Part shown: positions 45,829 to 54,140 of the stretch, in pieces
How positions within the stretch are numbered: the stretch's first letter is position 1
Layout of the letters: each line of letters opens with the position of its first letter
Origin: Acrocarpospora pleiomorpha
GTDB taxonomy: Bacteria; Actinomycetota; Actinomycetes; Streptosporangiales; Streptosporangiaceae
NCBI RefSeq assembly: GCF_009687885.1
Contig: NZ_BLAF01000030.1
Span: 49,866 to 113,865, forward strand
DNA: 64,000 nt
Reading direction: 5' to 3'
Notes under the pieces: generated by a model
What the model was told of the DNA's origin: nothing
Database searches by the model: none
The model's input: the letters and a program-made list of their open reading frames with translations, nothing else
Made by a program: the position numbers and the translations under genes

Positions 45829-46875
45829 TCATCGAGCCGCGGTATGGTCCCGGCTCAAGGACCCGACGGGCCCGCGAGGCGGTGCGCCGGGCGAGTGCCC
45901 GTCGCCGGCGGGCGCCACCTCGCTGCGGCGGGCGGCCGAGATGGCCAGAGCCGCCAGCAGCGCGGTCACGACGACCGTCACGGCGAGCGCGGTCCACGTA
46001 GCCGTGTCGGGGTGGACCAGGGACTGGCCCCGCAGCGCCTGCCACGTCGTGATGGCGAACAGCGCGGTGTAGCCCAGGATGACGACCCCGGTCAGCTGGG
46101 CGCGCACGCGTTCGCTGCGCAGCCAGCTGATCCGGGCCGCGAGGGCGGTGAGAACCAGCACCGCGAGAACGAACACCTGGACGGAGTGCAAGCCGATGAA
46201 GTGCGGAACGCGCAGGTCGCCACCCGCAGTGCTCCAGTTCGTGATCGGCATGCCGTCGCCGTCCGGTGCCCCGACCCCGTGCTGCCCCAACAGCGTGACC
46301 GGGTCCCCGTAGGCGTCCTCGACCGTCCGTGGTCCAGTCGCGGCCCACCCGCGGATGAAGGACGCCAGCGCCATGCCGATGACGGACAGCCCGATCCCGA
46401 CGCGCAGGGCCCAGGTGAGTGCCGTGTCGCCGACCCGCTGGAACAGCAGCATGACAGCGATGAGCAGGCTCGCCCCGAACAACCCGACCACGCCTGAGGA
46501 GAAGACCACCTGCCCGATCTGGTTGAACGCATCGGTGTTGGTGTTGAAATGGCTGTAGGTGCCGCGGGCGGCCTGCACCGCGATGAAACCGACGTCGATC
46601 AGCCCGGTGACGGCGAAGGCCGTTCCGAGGGTCCACATCGTGCGCCTTGCCAGGCGAAGCTTCGGCAACAGCCAGGCGAGCGTCGCGCCGTAGATGACGA
46701 ACGACACCCCGAACTTCAGCGGCTTCTCCCAGATCGATGCCCGCAGGAGCTCACGACCGTCTACGAGGAGACCGAAGCTCGCGACGACGACGAGCGCGGA
46801 CATCGCCGCCACCATGATCATCAATGGTCGGTGCCACGACCGCACTTCGGCGAACGCGTCGGACAACTGGTTCAT
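45829..46875 (-). CDS. conserved integral membrane protein
   Basis: 348-residue protein with about eight membrane helices (for example MIMVAAMSALVVVASFG and VQVFVLAVLVLTALAA). SIWEKPLKFGVSFVIYGATL and VPHFIGLHSVQVF recur in actinobacterial homologues of unknown function; several conserved His (HFIGLH, TYSHFN) could bind metal or haem. Its ATG overlaps the stop of a 46-codon remnant ORF (ATGA), and the OmpA lipoprotein follows 15 bp later. They probably form one transcript. Confidence 0.85.
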   Translation of the reverse strand: MNQLSDAFAEVRSWHRPLMIMVAAMSALVVVASFGLLVDGRELLRASIWEKPLKFGVSFVIYGATLAWLLPKLRLARRTMWTLGTAFAVTGLIDVGFIAVQAARGTYSHFNTNTDAFNQIGQVVFSSGVVGLFGASLLIAVMLLFQRVGDTALTWALRVGIGLSVIGMALASFIRGWAATGPRTVEDAYGDPVTLLGQHGVGAPDGDGMPITNWSTAGGDLRVPHFIGLHSVQVFVLAVLVLTALAARISWLRSERVRAQLTGVVILGYTALFAITTWQALRGQSLVHPDTATWTALAVTVVVTALLAALAISAARRSEVAPAGDGHSPGAPPRGPVGSLSRDHTAAR

Positions 46876-47012
46876 ACGATCCCCATTCCGGTGTCGCCCA
46901 TGCTGGTGGCAACGGAATCGCTCAGAAACGCTGCGGCGAGGACGTCCAGCAGCGCATGCCTTTCTGCGTCATCCGCACGTCGTACGAGTGCGTACGGTGT
47001 ATCAATTGTCAT
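46872..47012 (-). pseudogene. truncated GNAT-like N-terminus, coupled to membrane protein
   Basis: 46 codons starting MTIDTPYALVRRADDAERHA and continuing LLDVLAAAFLSDSVATS, the alpha-1 region of GNAT acetyltransferases, then a stop. The remaining ~150 residues of a GNAT domain are absent. The TGA overlaps the next ATG. A possible -10 (TACCAT) lies 6 nt before the ATG, so the transcript may be leaderless. It may now serve as a leader peptide for the membrane-protein operon. Confidence 0.6.
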
Positions 47013-47075
47013 GCGGGCATGGTATCCAAACTGCGCAGAATACTCGCATATTCAGGCTATGTGCCTCCAGAAAGC

Positions 47076-47105
47076 GAACTAGTTCACCAAGAATTGAACT
47101 AGTAC
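47076..47105. promoter_or_regulatory. two GAACTAGT palindromic sites spaced 20 bp
   Basis: GAACTAGTTC (47076-47085, perfect palindrome) and GAACTAGTAC (47096-47105) are phased by 20 bp, about two helical turns. They lie between the minus-strand GNAT remnant and the plus-strand GntR remnant. The layout fits an autoregulatory GntR operator. Confidence 0.55.
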
Positions 47106-47144
47106 ACTTGCCGCAGCGCGCGACACCCTCTGAATCGAGGTCAC

Positions 47145-47228
47145 ATGCCAACGCAACGTTCGGATCCGCCCTACCGGCGGATCGTCGCGGAGTTCCGTTC
47201 CCGGATTCTGACCGGCGACCTGCGATGA
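47145..47228 (+). pseudogene. truncated GntR-family regulator
   Basis: 27 codons reading MPTQRSDPPYRRIVAEFRSR then ILTGDLR and a TGA. This is exactly the N-terminal start of GntR winged-helix regulators (YRRIVAEFRSRILTGDLxPGD), cut before the helix-turn-helix. A GAGG lies 7 nt upstream of the ATG. The rest of the gene is missing. Confidence 0.7.
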
Positions 47229-47307
47229 CCTTGATGAGCTGTTCAGAAGGCGATAGTTCGAGGAGTTCGAGCGGGTTACGGACAGTTGCTGCGCGCAGAT
47301 CCAGAAA

Positions 47308-47523
47308 ATGCACACGCGGCTGCGCAGGGGTTACATCGCCCTGACCTCCAATAGGTTCCAGGACGTCGAGACGTACCTGGCCAAGGCCACCGAGCTTGCG
47401 CCTGACGACAAGTTCTCCCTAGCCGACACGCTTGTACGCCAGGACAAGCTCGACCGCGCGGTGCCCTTTCTGGAAAAGGCGGGCAACAAGCCCTACGCCA
47501 CGCACACGCGTTTTCCTGGGTGA
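47308..47523 (+). CDS. short TPR-like ORF, possibly a gene fragment
   Basis: 71 codons including NRFQDVETYLAKATELAPDD then KFSLADTLVRQDKLDRAVPF, one and a half TPR-like helical pairs. No good ribosome-binding site precedes the ATG at 47308. The neighbours are truncated genes, so this is more likely a surviving segment of a larger TPR protein than a complete gene. Expression unknown. Confidence 0.4.
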   Translation: MHTRLRRGYIALTSNRFQDVETYLAKATELAPDDKFSLADTLVRQDKLDRAVPFLEKAGNKPYATHTRFPG

Positions 47524-47538
47524 CCTGATCCGAGGAAG

Positions 47539-47706
47539 TCAGCCGGCTGAGGGCGAGCCGACGTCGTGGATGGCGCACTGCATCCAGCGACTCCACATGT
47601 GACGCATCTGCGTGTTGGTGTCGGGCAGATCGCCGAGCGTGGTGTCGTACAGGCGTGCCGCTCCAGCGTAGGCGGTGACCGGATGCCCATCCTTGCGGAC
47701 CTGGAT
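47539..47706 (-). pseudogene. C-terminal gene fragment without start
   Basis: The minus-strand frame bounded upstream by a stop reads KDGHPVTAYAGAARLYDTTL then QMRHMWSRWMQCAIHDVGS and ends at 47539. Composition is protein-like (Trp, Met and His conserved-looking), but there is no start codon and no recognisable domain. Confidence 0.45.
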
Positions 47707-47864
47707 TCACCCGTCCAGAGGGTTAGTGCCGACCGTCTATTTAGTAAATCTACAAGTAATCGTCCGTTAATGGGTTGCTTGCGGTGATCTATCGAGAGGC
47801 CGGGACGTTAACTTACGCTCGGCGAGACCTAATGTAAGAAGTCCTCTCTAAAGGGGAACAGCGC

Positions 47865-48074
47865 ATGAAATTTCTGGGCAAGATAGTTCTGGCGATGGGT
47901 TTCGCAATCGCCGCGAGCGGCATCATGGTGTTGGCGCAGACCTCGGTGGCCAACGCCGTGGTGGTCAACCCCGACCCCAACTGGTGCGACCACAGGATTA
48001 AGGACCTGGACATGCCCGAGCCGGAGACGTATCCCAATGGCGTACCCGTCGGAGACAAGTGTCCGGCTTTCTGA
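47865..48074 (+). CDS. small secreted peptide
   Basis: 69-residue precursor. The ATG at 47865 follows AAAGGGGAA at 6 nt. The N-terminal ~31 residues are a clear signal peptide (KFLGKIVLAMGFAIAAS, cleavage near ANA). The mature ~38-residue product contains two cysteines (NWCDHR and DKCPAF), which could form one disulfide, and is Pro/Asp-rich. A strong terminator follows. No modification enzyme or transporter adjoins it. Function unknown. Confidence 0.7.
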   Translation: MKFLGKIVLAMGFAIAASGIMVLAQTSVANAVVVNPDPNWCDHRIKDLDMPEPETYPNGVPVGDKCPAF

Positions 48075-48114
48075 AGTGGCGATCACCAGGCTCGATGGTT
48101 GTAGGAACGTGACA

Positions 48115-48146
48115 AAGCCCGGCGAAACGGAAGTTTCGCCGGGCTT
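48115..48146. terminator. 14-bp perfect hairpin, bidirectional
   Basis: AAGCCCGGCGAAAC (48115-48128), GGAA loop, GTTTCGCCGGGCTT (48133-48146). It lies 41 nt after the secreted-peptide stop and 38 nt from the convergent coiled-coil gene's stop, serving both. Confidence 0.85.
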
Positions 48147-48183
48147 GTGTCAGTGTGTAGACGTCGCCCCGAGGATGTGAGTT

Positions 48184-49473
48184 CTACTCCTGCCACCATT
48201 CGGCGTCGTCGTCCGCCTTGGGGGCGGGCGGAGCGGGCTTCGGGGTGGGCTTGTCGTTGACGCTGGGCGCGGCGGACAAGGCCGGCTTGATGGGAGCGGC
48301 CACCACGGGGGCGGGCTCGGGGTCCATGCCGGGCAGGGCGGCGCCGCCGAGGAGCTGGCGGAGCTGGGCCAGGTGGCTGGTGATGCTGTCCCGCTGGCGG
48401 GTCAGCTCGTCGACCTGGCGCTGCATGTTGGAGCGGGTGCGCTCGGCCTCGGCCTTGGCGTCACTCACTATCGAGTCGGCGCTGGACTTGGATTCGGCGA
48501 CCAGCTGGTCGGCGTTCTTGCGGGCGTTGGCCAGGAGCTGCTTGGCGTGGGTGTCGGCCTCGCGGCGGGTCTGGTCGGCCTGCTGGGTGGCCTTGGTGGC
48601 ACGCTGTTCCGCGGTGGCGGCGCGCTGCTCGGCTTCGGCGACGAGCTTCTGCGTGTTGGCCTGCGCGGTGGCGTGACGCTCGGACTCCTGGCGCTCGGAC
48701 TCCTCGCGGCGGGCGGCCAGCTGGATCTCGAACTCGGCCTCGTCCTGGGCGCGCTTGGCCTCGGACTCCTCCAGGACCCGCTGGGCCTGGGCGCGCATCT
48801 CGTCGGCCTGGCGCTTGGCGGTGGTCAGCACCTCGTCGCGCTCGCGCTTGGTGGACGCGCGCAGCTGGGCGACCTCACGCTCGGTGGTGGTGCGCAGCTT
48901 GGCGATCTCACGCTCGGCGTCGGCGCGCTTCTCGGCGACCTCGTGGTCGGCGGTGGCGCGGAGCTTGGCGACCTCACGCTCGGTGGTGTTGGTCAGCTCG
49001 TCCGACTCGCGCTTGGCGGTGGAGCGGATCTCCTCCGCGTCCCGCTCGGCGGTGGTGCGCATCTCGTCGGCCTCGCGGGTGGCGAGGGCGCGCTTCTCGG
49101 CGGCCTCGTTCTCGGCGGCGGCGCGGACGTCGGCGGCGTCCACCTTGGCGGCGGCCTTGATCTCGTTGGCTTCCGACCGGGCGGCCTGGACCAGCTCGGT
49201 GGCCTGTTCCTCCGCCAGACGCAGCAGTTGCTCAATGCGGGCGCCCAGCCCGGAATAGGTCGGGCGCTCCTGCTCCTGCAGCTGGCGCTGGGAGTCGGAA
49301 AGGTCACGCTGAAGGGCGGTGACCTGCTCCCGGGCCTGACGCAGGTCGGTGTCCAGCGTCTTAAGGTGGTCGTGGACCTGGTGCCGGTCATAGCCGCGGA
49401 GCACCACGTCGAATTCCCGGGAGGGGGCGTCTTCAAAGAAATTGTTCAACTGGGCGTCGATGTCGGACTGCAT
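48184..49473 (-). CDS. DivIVA-domain coiled-coil protein, Scy/FilP-like
   Basis: 429-residue cytoskeletal-type protein. Residues ~15-60 are a DivIVA-like N-terminal domain (SREFDVVLRGYDRHQVHDHL). Then ~280 residues of nearly unbroken heptad coiled coil follow, rich in AEREADEMR and TTEREVAKLRA style repeats, with a Pro/Ala tail ending DDAEWWQE. The order with methylmalonyl-CoA epimerase and thiolase matches S. coelicolor filP/scy, whose products organise polar growth and the hyphal tip. It is shorter than Scy (~1300) and nearer FilP in size. Polar-growth scaffold is inferred from family and synteny. Confidence 0.82.
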   Translation of the reverse strand: MQSDIDAQLNNFFEDAPSREFDVVLRGYDRHQVHDHLKTLDTDLRQAREQVTALQRDLSDSQRQLQEQERPTYSGLGARIEQLLRLAEEQATELVQAARSEANEIKAAAKVDAADVRAAAENEAAEKRALATREADEMRTTAERDAEEIRSTAKRESDELTNTTEREVAKLRATADHEVAEKRADAEREIAKLRTTTEREVAQLRASTKRERDEVLTTAKRQADEMRAQAQRVLEESEAKRAQDEAEFEIQLAARREESERQESERHATAQANTQKLVAEAEQRAATAEQRATKATQQADQTRREADTHAKQLLANARKNADQLVAESKSSADSIVSDAKAEAERTRSNMQRQVDELTRQRDSITSHLAQLRQLLGGAALPGMDPEPAPVVAAPIKPALSAAPSVNDKPTPKPAPPAPKADDDAEWWQE

Positions 49474-49659
49474 GAGGCTCGATCCTGGGTTGTCGAGACG
49501 GCTACACGGGCCGGACGGGGGGTTTCGGACATCCGAGGCGAGGAGCCCATTGCGGGATCCACGTCCGGTGGTAGGCCAGCGTACTCCGGCGCTGCCGTGT
49601 TGGAGGCCTCCTCGGACTTTCTGCGCGACTTGTTACGTATGAACCTTTCTTGCGTTTGG

Positions 49660-50082
49660 TCAATGCCTCGATGTCTCTACCAGCTCCGTTAGGACTCCTC
49701 CCACATCCTTGGGGTGAAGAAACGCAATTGAGGCACCCATAGAGCCGTGACGTGGGCGTTCGTCGATGAGACGCACCCCCTTGGCGCCGATGTCCGCCAT
49801 GGCCTTGGCCACGTCTGGCACGCCGTATCCAATGTGGTGCACGCCCTCGCCACGCTTGCTCAAATACTTCCCTACGGCGCTGTCAGGGTGAAGGGGTTCG
49901 AGCAATTGGACGTAGGAGGCTCCGCTGTCGCCGTCGGCCACGTGGAGCATGGCCTCCTTCACGCCCTGCTCCTGGTTCACCTCCCGGCTCACGACCACCA
50001 GACCGAACGTCGACTCATAGAATTCGATCTTCTCCTCCAGGTTGTGACACGCGATGCCCACATGATCGATCCGCAGAAACAT
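49660..50082 (-). CDS. mce: methylmalonyl-CoA epimerase
   Basis: 140-residue VOC-fold enzyme converting (2S)- and (2R)-methylmalonyl-CoA. Metal ligands are visible in RIDHVGIACHNLEE (His7), GVHHIGYGVPD and the C-terminal Glu in VLTELVE. The start at 50082 has AGGAGGGG 8 nt upstream; the long open frame upstream overlaps the divergent thiolase. Together with MeaB and the B12 mutase it supports the propionyl/methylmalonyl-CoA pathway. Confidence 0.93.
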   Translation of the reverse strand: MFLRIDHVGIACHNLEEKIEFYESTFGLVVVSREVNQEQGVKEAMLHVADGDSGASYVQLLEPLHPDSAVGKYLSKRGEGVHHIGYGVPDVAKAMADIGAKGVRLIDERPRHGSMGASIAFLHPKDVGGVLTELVETSRH

Positions 50083-50167
50083 TGAGCCCACCCCTCCTTG
50101 GCGATCCTCCGACCCCCTCTGGGTATGGTGACACCGTCGCCCCTGGTCTATCGAGGAGGCCCCGCCC

Positions 50168-51340
50168 ATGTCCCGTTCCGTCATTGTCGCCGGAGCCCGT
50201 ACCCCCATCGGACGGCTGCTCGGTGCGCTGGCCGGGCAGTCCGCCGTCGAGCTCGGTGGGATCGCCATCAAGGCCGCGCTGGAGCGCGCGGGCGTGGCCC
50301 CGGCCGACGTGCAGTATGTGATCATGGGCCAGGTGCTCCAGGCCGGGGCGGGCCAGATCCCGTCGCGGCAGGCGGCTGTGCTGGCGGGGATCCCGATGAC
50401 CGTGCCGTCGCTGACGATCAACAAGGTCTGCCTGTCGGGGCTTGACGCGATCGCGCTGGCCGATCAGCTGATCCGGGCAGGGGAGTTCGAGATCGTGGTC
50501 GCGGGTGGCATGGAGTCCATGACCAACGCTCCGCACCTGATTCCCCGCCTCCGCAAGGGCGTCAAGTACGGCCCCACCGAGATCCTGGACGCGACCGCGC
50601 TGGACGGCCTCACCGACGCCTTCGATCAGGTGTCGATGGGCGAATCGACCGAGCGGCACAACGCCCGCTTCGGGCTCACTCGCGAAGATCAGGACGCTTT
50701 GGCCGCGCGGTCGCATCAGCTGGCCGCCGCCGCGACCAAGAACGGCGTCTTCGACGCCGAGATCGTCCCGGTCCCGCTCGCCAAGGGAGCGCAGTTCACC
50801 GCAGACGAGGGCGTACGGCCCGATACCACCGTGGAGACGCTGGCCACCCTGCGCCCGGCCTTCACGAAGGATGGCACGATCACGGCCGCGACGGCGTCGC
50901 AGATCTCCGACGGCGCGTGCGCGGTCGTGGTGATGTCGAAGGCCAAAGCGGAGGAACTCGGTCTCGACTGGCTGGCCGAGATCGGCGCTCATGGCAATGT
51001 GGCCGGTCCGGACAACTCGCTGCAGTCCCAGCCGGCCAACGCGATCAAGCACGCGCTCGGCAAGCAGGGCCTGACCGCGGCCGACCTCGACCTGGTCGAG
51101 ATCAACGAGGCGTTCGCGCAGGTCGTGCTCCAGTCGGCGAAGGAGCTCGGGCTGCCGCTCGACAAGGTCAACGTCAATGGCGGCGGTATCGCGCTCGGCC
51201 ACCCGATCGGCGCGTCGGGTGCGCGGATCGTGCTCACGCTCGCCCACGAGCTGCGCCGTCGGGGCGGTGGCCTCGGCGCGGCGGGGCTGTGCGGCGGTGG
51301 CGGCCAGGGCGACGCCCTGATCATCCGCGTTCCCGCGTGA
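50168..51340 (+). CDS. acetyl-CoA C-acetyltransferase (thiolase)
   Basis: 390-residue thiolase. The acyl-carrying Cys is in [12 protein letters not shown], followed by [20 protein letters not shown] (catalytic His) and the second Cys in [11 protein letters not shown]. It is a biosynthetic/degradative thiolase that condenses or cleaves acetoacetyl-CoA. It is divergent from the epimerase gene with an 85-bp shared promoter region, and its stop overlaps the meaB start as GTGA. Confidence 0.95.
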   Translation: MSRSVIVAGARTPIGRLLGALAGQSAVELGGIAIKAALERAGVAPADVQYVIMGQVLQAGAGQIPSRQAAVLAGIPMTVPSLTINKVCLSGLDAIALADQLIRAGEFEIVVAGGMESMTNAPHLIPRLRKGVKYGPTEILDATALDGLTDAFDQVSMGESTERHNARFGLTREDQDALAARSHQLAAAATKNGVFDAEIVPVPLAKGAQFTADEGVRPDTTVETLATLRPAFTKDGTITAATASQISDGACAVVVMSKAKAEELGLDWLAEIGAHGNVAGPDNSLQSQPANAIKHALGKQGLTAADLDLVEINEAFAQVVLQSAKELGLPLDKVNVNGGGIALGHPIGASGARIVLTLAHELRRRGGGLGAAGLCGGGGQGDALIIRVPA

Positions 51341-52269
51341 CGCCCCTCGCCGACGACGTTCTGGCCGGTCGGCCGCGCGCCATCGCGCGGGCCATCTCCC
51401 TGGTCGAGAACGCCGGTACGGCCCTGCGTGACCTCATCGCGGTAATCGGCACGCGACAGCCGTACCGGGCCAGGGTGGTGGGTTTGACCGGATCGCCCGG
51501 GGTGGGGAAGTCCACCTCGACCGGGACCCTGATCGAGGCGGCGCGTAAGCGCGGCGAGAAGGTCGGCGTGCTGGCGGTGGATCCGTCGTCGCCGTTCACC
51601 GGGGGAGCGCTGCTGGGCGATCGGGTGCGGATGCAGGAGCACGCGACCGATTCAGGGGTGTTCATCCGGTCCATGGCGACGCGTGGGCATCTGGGTGGGC
51701 TTTCGTGGGCTGTGCCGCAGGCGATCCGGGTGCTGGACGCCGCCGGATTCGACCTGATCCTGGTGGAGACCGTCGGTGTCGGGCAGGCGGAGGTGGACAT
51801 CGCCTCGCTGGCCGATTCCACGATCGTGCTGCTCGCGCCGGGTATGGGCGACGGCGTGCAGGCCGCGAAGGCGGGCATTCTGGAGATCGCCGATGTGTTC
51901 GTGGTGAACAAGGCCGACCGGGAGGGGGCGCAGGCGACGATCCGGGAGTTGCGGAACATGGTCGCGCTTTCCGGGGCGCCCTGGCGGCCGCCGATCGTGT
52001 CCACGGTGGCCGTGCGCGGCGAGGGTGTGGACGATGTCGTGGCCGCGCTGGACGCGCACGCGGAGTATCTCGAAAAATCAGGTCAGGGCCGGGTACGCAA
52101 GCTGGCGCGGGCCCGGGACGAGATCGAGGCGATCGTGCTGGCGGCGTTGCGGGCGCGGATCGGCGGGCCGATTCACGGCGACCGGCGGCTGGACGTTCTG
52201 GCGGAACGCGCGCTGGCAGGGAAGATCGATCCCTACTCGGCCGCCGATGAACTCATCGCATCGCTCTAG
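51337..52269 (+). CDS. meaB: methylmalonyl-CoA mutase-associated GTPase MeaB
   Basis: 310-residue G3E-family GTPase that loads and protects B12-dependent acyl-CoA mutases. The P-loop is [12 protein letters not shown]; further motifs are [19 protein letters not shown], the Mg/switch region [13 protein letters not shown] and the base-specificity motif NKAD. The GTG at 51337 overlaps the thiolase stop. Its client is likely the mutase encoded 4 kb downstream. The C-terminal ~60 residues are the dimerisation arm. Confidence 0.95.
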   Translation: MTPLADDVLAGRPRAIARAISLVENAGTALRDLIAVIGTRQPYRARVVGLTGSPGVGKSTSTGTLIEAARKRGEKVGVLAVDPSSPFTGGALLGDRVRMQEHATDSGVFIRSMATRGHLGGLSWAVPQAIRVLDAAGFDLILVETVGVGQAEVDIASLADSTIVLLAPGMGDGVQAAKAGILEIADVFVVNKADREGAQATIRELRNMVALSGAPWRPPIVSTVAVRGEGVDDVVAALDAHAEYLEKSGQGRVRKLARARDEIEAIVLAALRARIGGPIHGDRRLDVLAERALAGKIDPYSAADELIASL

Positions 52270-52323
52270 CTTTTCCCAGGCCTTGTTCACCCTCGCGTAA
52301 CCCCAGCTCTTTACGTTCGCGAC

Positions 52324-53193
52324 ATGAAGTGGAAGCAGGTTGTGAACTCGACCCTGGAAGGGGTCACCGGCTACGCCATCAAGCGTGTACGCCTCCCGCC
52401 CAAGCCCTTGCCGCCATTGCCGCCGCGCATGCCGGACGACATGATCAGGGGGCCGGTCGACGCGGCGGCGGACCGGTTGCTGCGCGAGCCCGTATTCCTG
52501 CTGGCTTCTGTGCGTTCCGGGTCGACGTTGCTGCGGGTGATGCTGAACAGCCACTCCCACCTGCACGCGCCGCACGAGACGCATTTCCGGCGGATGACCG
52601 TCAACCTGCCCACCGATCCGCTCCAGCAGGCGCTGACCGCGCTCGGGCACACGCACAGCGATGTCGAGCACATTCTGTGGGATCGCATGCTGCACCGGGA
52701 GCTCCTGCGCAGTGGCAAGAAGATCCTGGTGGAGAAGACTCCCAGCAACGTCTTCGCCTGGAAACGGATCTCCACCTGCTGGCCGGACGCGCGGTTCGTG
52801 TTCCTGATCCGGCATCCGTTGTCGATCGCCACCTCCTGGCATGAGGCCGATCCCGAGGCTCGGCCGATGGAGGAGGCCATCCCGCACGCCCTCAGATACG
52901 CCACATACCTCGAGGAAGCCCGCCAGAAGGTCGGAGGCCTCACTGTCACCTACGAAAGGCTCACATCGAACCCAGAGGCCGAGCTCCGGGCGATCTGCGA
53001 CCGTCTTGGCGTTCCGTGGGAACCGGGCATCCTTCGCTATGGCGATCATGACCACGGCACGTTCGTTAAGGGCATCGGAGACTGGCGGGACAAAATCCAG
53101 ACCGGTACGGTCCAGCCTGGTCGGGAGCTCCCGGAACCTGATGAGGTTCCTGAGGAGATGCGCGAAATGTGCGCCAAATGGGGTTATCTCTAG
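52324..53193 (+). CDS. sulfotransferase-family protein
   Basis: 289-residue PAPS-dependent sulfotransferase fold. The 5'-phosphosulfate loop is LLASVRSGSTLLRVML and the 3'-phosphate-binding strand is VFLIRHPLSIATSW; TYERLTSNPEAELRAIC is the usual C-terminal motif. The ATG at 52324 follows the meaB stop by 54 bp without a clear operon link. The acceptor is unknown. It ends before a 135-bp inverted-repeat element. Confidence 0.85.
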   Translation: MKWKQVVNSTLEGVTGYAIKRVRLPPKPLPPLPPRMPDDMIRGPVDAAADRLLREPVFLLASVRSGSTLLRVMLNSHSHLHAPHETHFRRMTVNLPTDPLQQALTALGHTHSDVEHILWDRMLHRELLRSGKKILVEKTPSNVFAWKRISTCWPDARFVFLIRHPLSIATSWHEADPEARPMEEAIPHALRYATYLEEARQKVGGLTVTYERLTSNPEAELRAICDRLGVPWEPGILRYGDHDHGTFVKGIGDWRDKIQTGTVQPGRELPEPDEVPEEMREMCAKWGYL

Positions 53194-53224
53194 CCTTGGG
53201 TTGCGCCAATGGTTGAGGTCCGTA

Positions 53225-53359
53225 GCGGGTGGGCAGGGCGGACACTCCGGCCGACCGTGATAGCTAGCGTCTCGTTAGCCGCTGGTCAGCGGCCATCGCG
53301 GGCGCGGTGGTCTCTGGCACGGTCTTATGTCGGCCTACGTGTCCGCCCTGCCCACCCGC
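53225..53359. repeat. 135-bp element with 31-bp inverted repeats
   Basis: Left arm 53225-53255 and right arm 53329-53359 are inverted copies with 28 of 31 matches (GCGGGTGGGCAGGGCGGACA outermost). A nested hairpin, GCCGCTG/CAGCGGC at 53278-53293, sits near the centre. It lies between convergent genes. It could be a MITE-like element or an elaborate double terminator. No flanking target duplication is obvious. Confidence 0.75.
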
Positions 53360-53425
53360 AGGGTGACCCGCCGTACTTCGGACCGGTCTTTAGAGCCCTT
53401 TGTGCCGGTCTTTGAGCCGCATGCT

Positions 53426-54109
53426 TTAGGGCTCGTCGGTGTGGGTGATGGTGACTTTGGTGAAGCCGAGGGCTTTGAGCATGTTTTCGAGCATGGACTT
53501 GGTGTTGGCGTCGGCGCGGGCGCGGAGGTCGCTGGTGGTGGCGGCTTCGGCGATTTTTTGTTCGGCGAGGATGTAGAGCTCCTGCTGGTTGCCGGGGGCG
53601 TCGGAGAGGAACTCGCCGACGCGGTCGAGGATGCCGCGTTCCTGGTGGTAGACGTAGGAGCGTTTGTTGTCCAGGTTGGGCTTTTCGAGTTGGGCGCGCG
53701 GGAGCCGTACCGTTACGGAGGTGCGGTCGGGGGAGACGGTGATCGCGTCTTTGGCGAGGTCGGCGAATTCGACGTAGGCGTCGACGTTGCCGGCGCCGAC
53801 GAAGAGGGTGCGGGTGCCCTTGATGGCGTCGGGGAGGAAGTCGGCGTCCTTTTCCAGGTCTACGACGACCTGGAAGTTGCCGGTGGCGGCTTCGAAGCGG
53901 CTCAGGTTGTGGATGGATTGGAGGAGGACCGGCTGGCTGCGGTCGATGGTGGTTTCGCGGAACGGGTCCAGCCAGGACCAGGCCAGGCGTGCGCCCACGA
54001 CCAGCAGCAGGACGACGAAGAGCGCTGCGGCCAACCAGCGCCAGCCACGGCGGGAACGGCGCGTGACGGGGGTCGGCTCGGTCAGGGGGGCGCGTGTCTG
54101 GCGGTTCAC
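53426..54109 (-). CDS. DUF4230 family membrane-anchored protein
   Basis: 227-residue protein with a basic N-terminus, one membrane helix (WLAAALFVVLLLVVGARLAW) and an extracytoplasmic DUF4230 domain, recognisable by SIHNLSRFEAATGNFQVVVD, FVGAGNVDAYVEFADL and the C-terminal SMLENMLKALGFTKV. Function unknown in all lineages I know. It lies 31 bp downstream of a large membrane-protein gene on the same strand. Confidence 0.85.
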   Translation of the reverse strand: MNRQTRAPLTEPTPVTRRSRRGWRWLAAALFVVLLLVVGARLAWSWLDPFRETTIDRSQPVLLQSIHNLSRFEAATGNFQVVVDLEKDADFLPDAIKGTRTLFVGAGNVDAYVEFADLAKDAITVSPDRTSVTVRLPRAQLEKPNLDNKRSYVYHQERGILDRVGEFLSDAPGNQQELYILAEQKIAEAATTSDLRARADANTKSMLENMLKALGFTKVTITHTDEP

Positions 54110-54140
54110 GAAGGGACATCTTCCCGCTAATACGCGGCAA

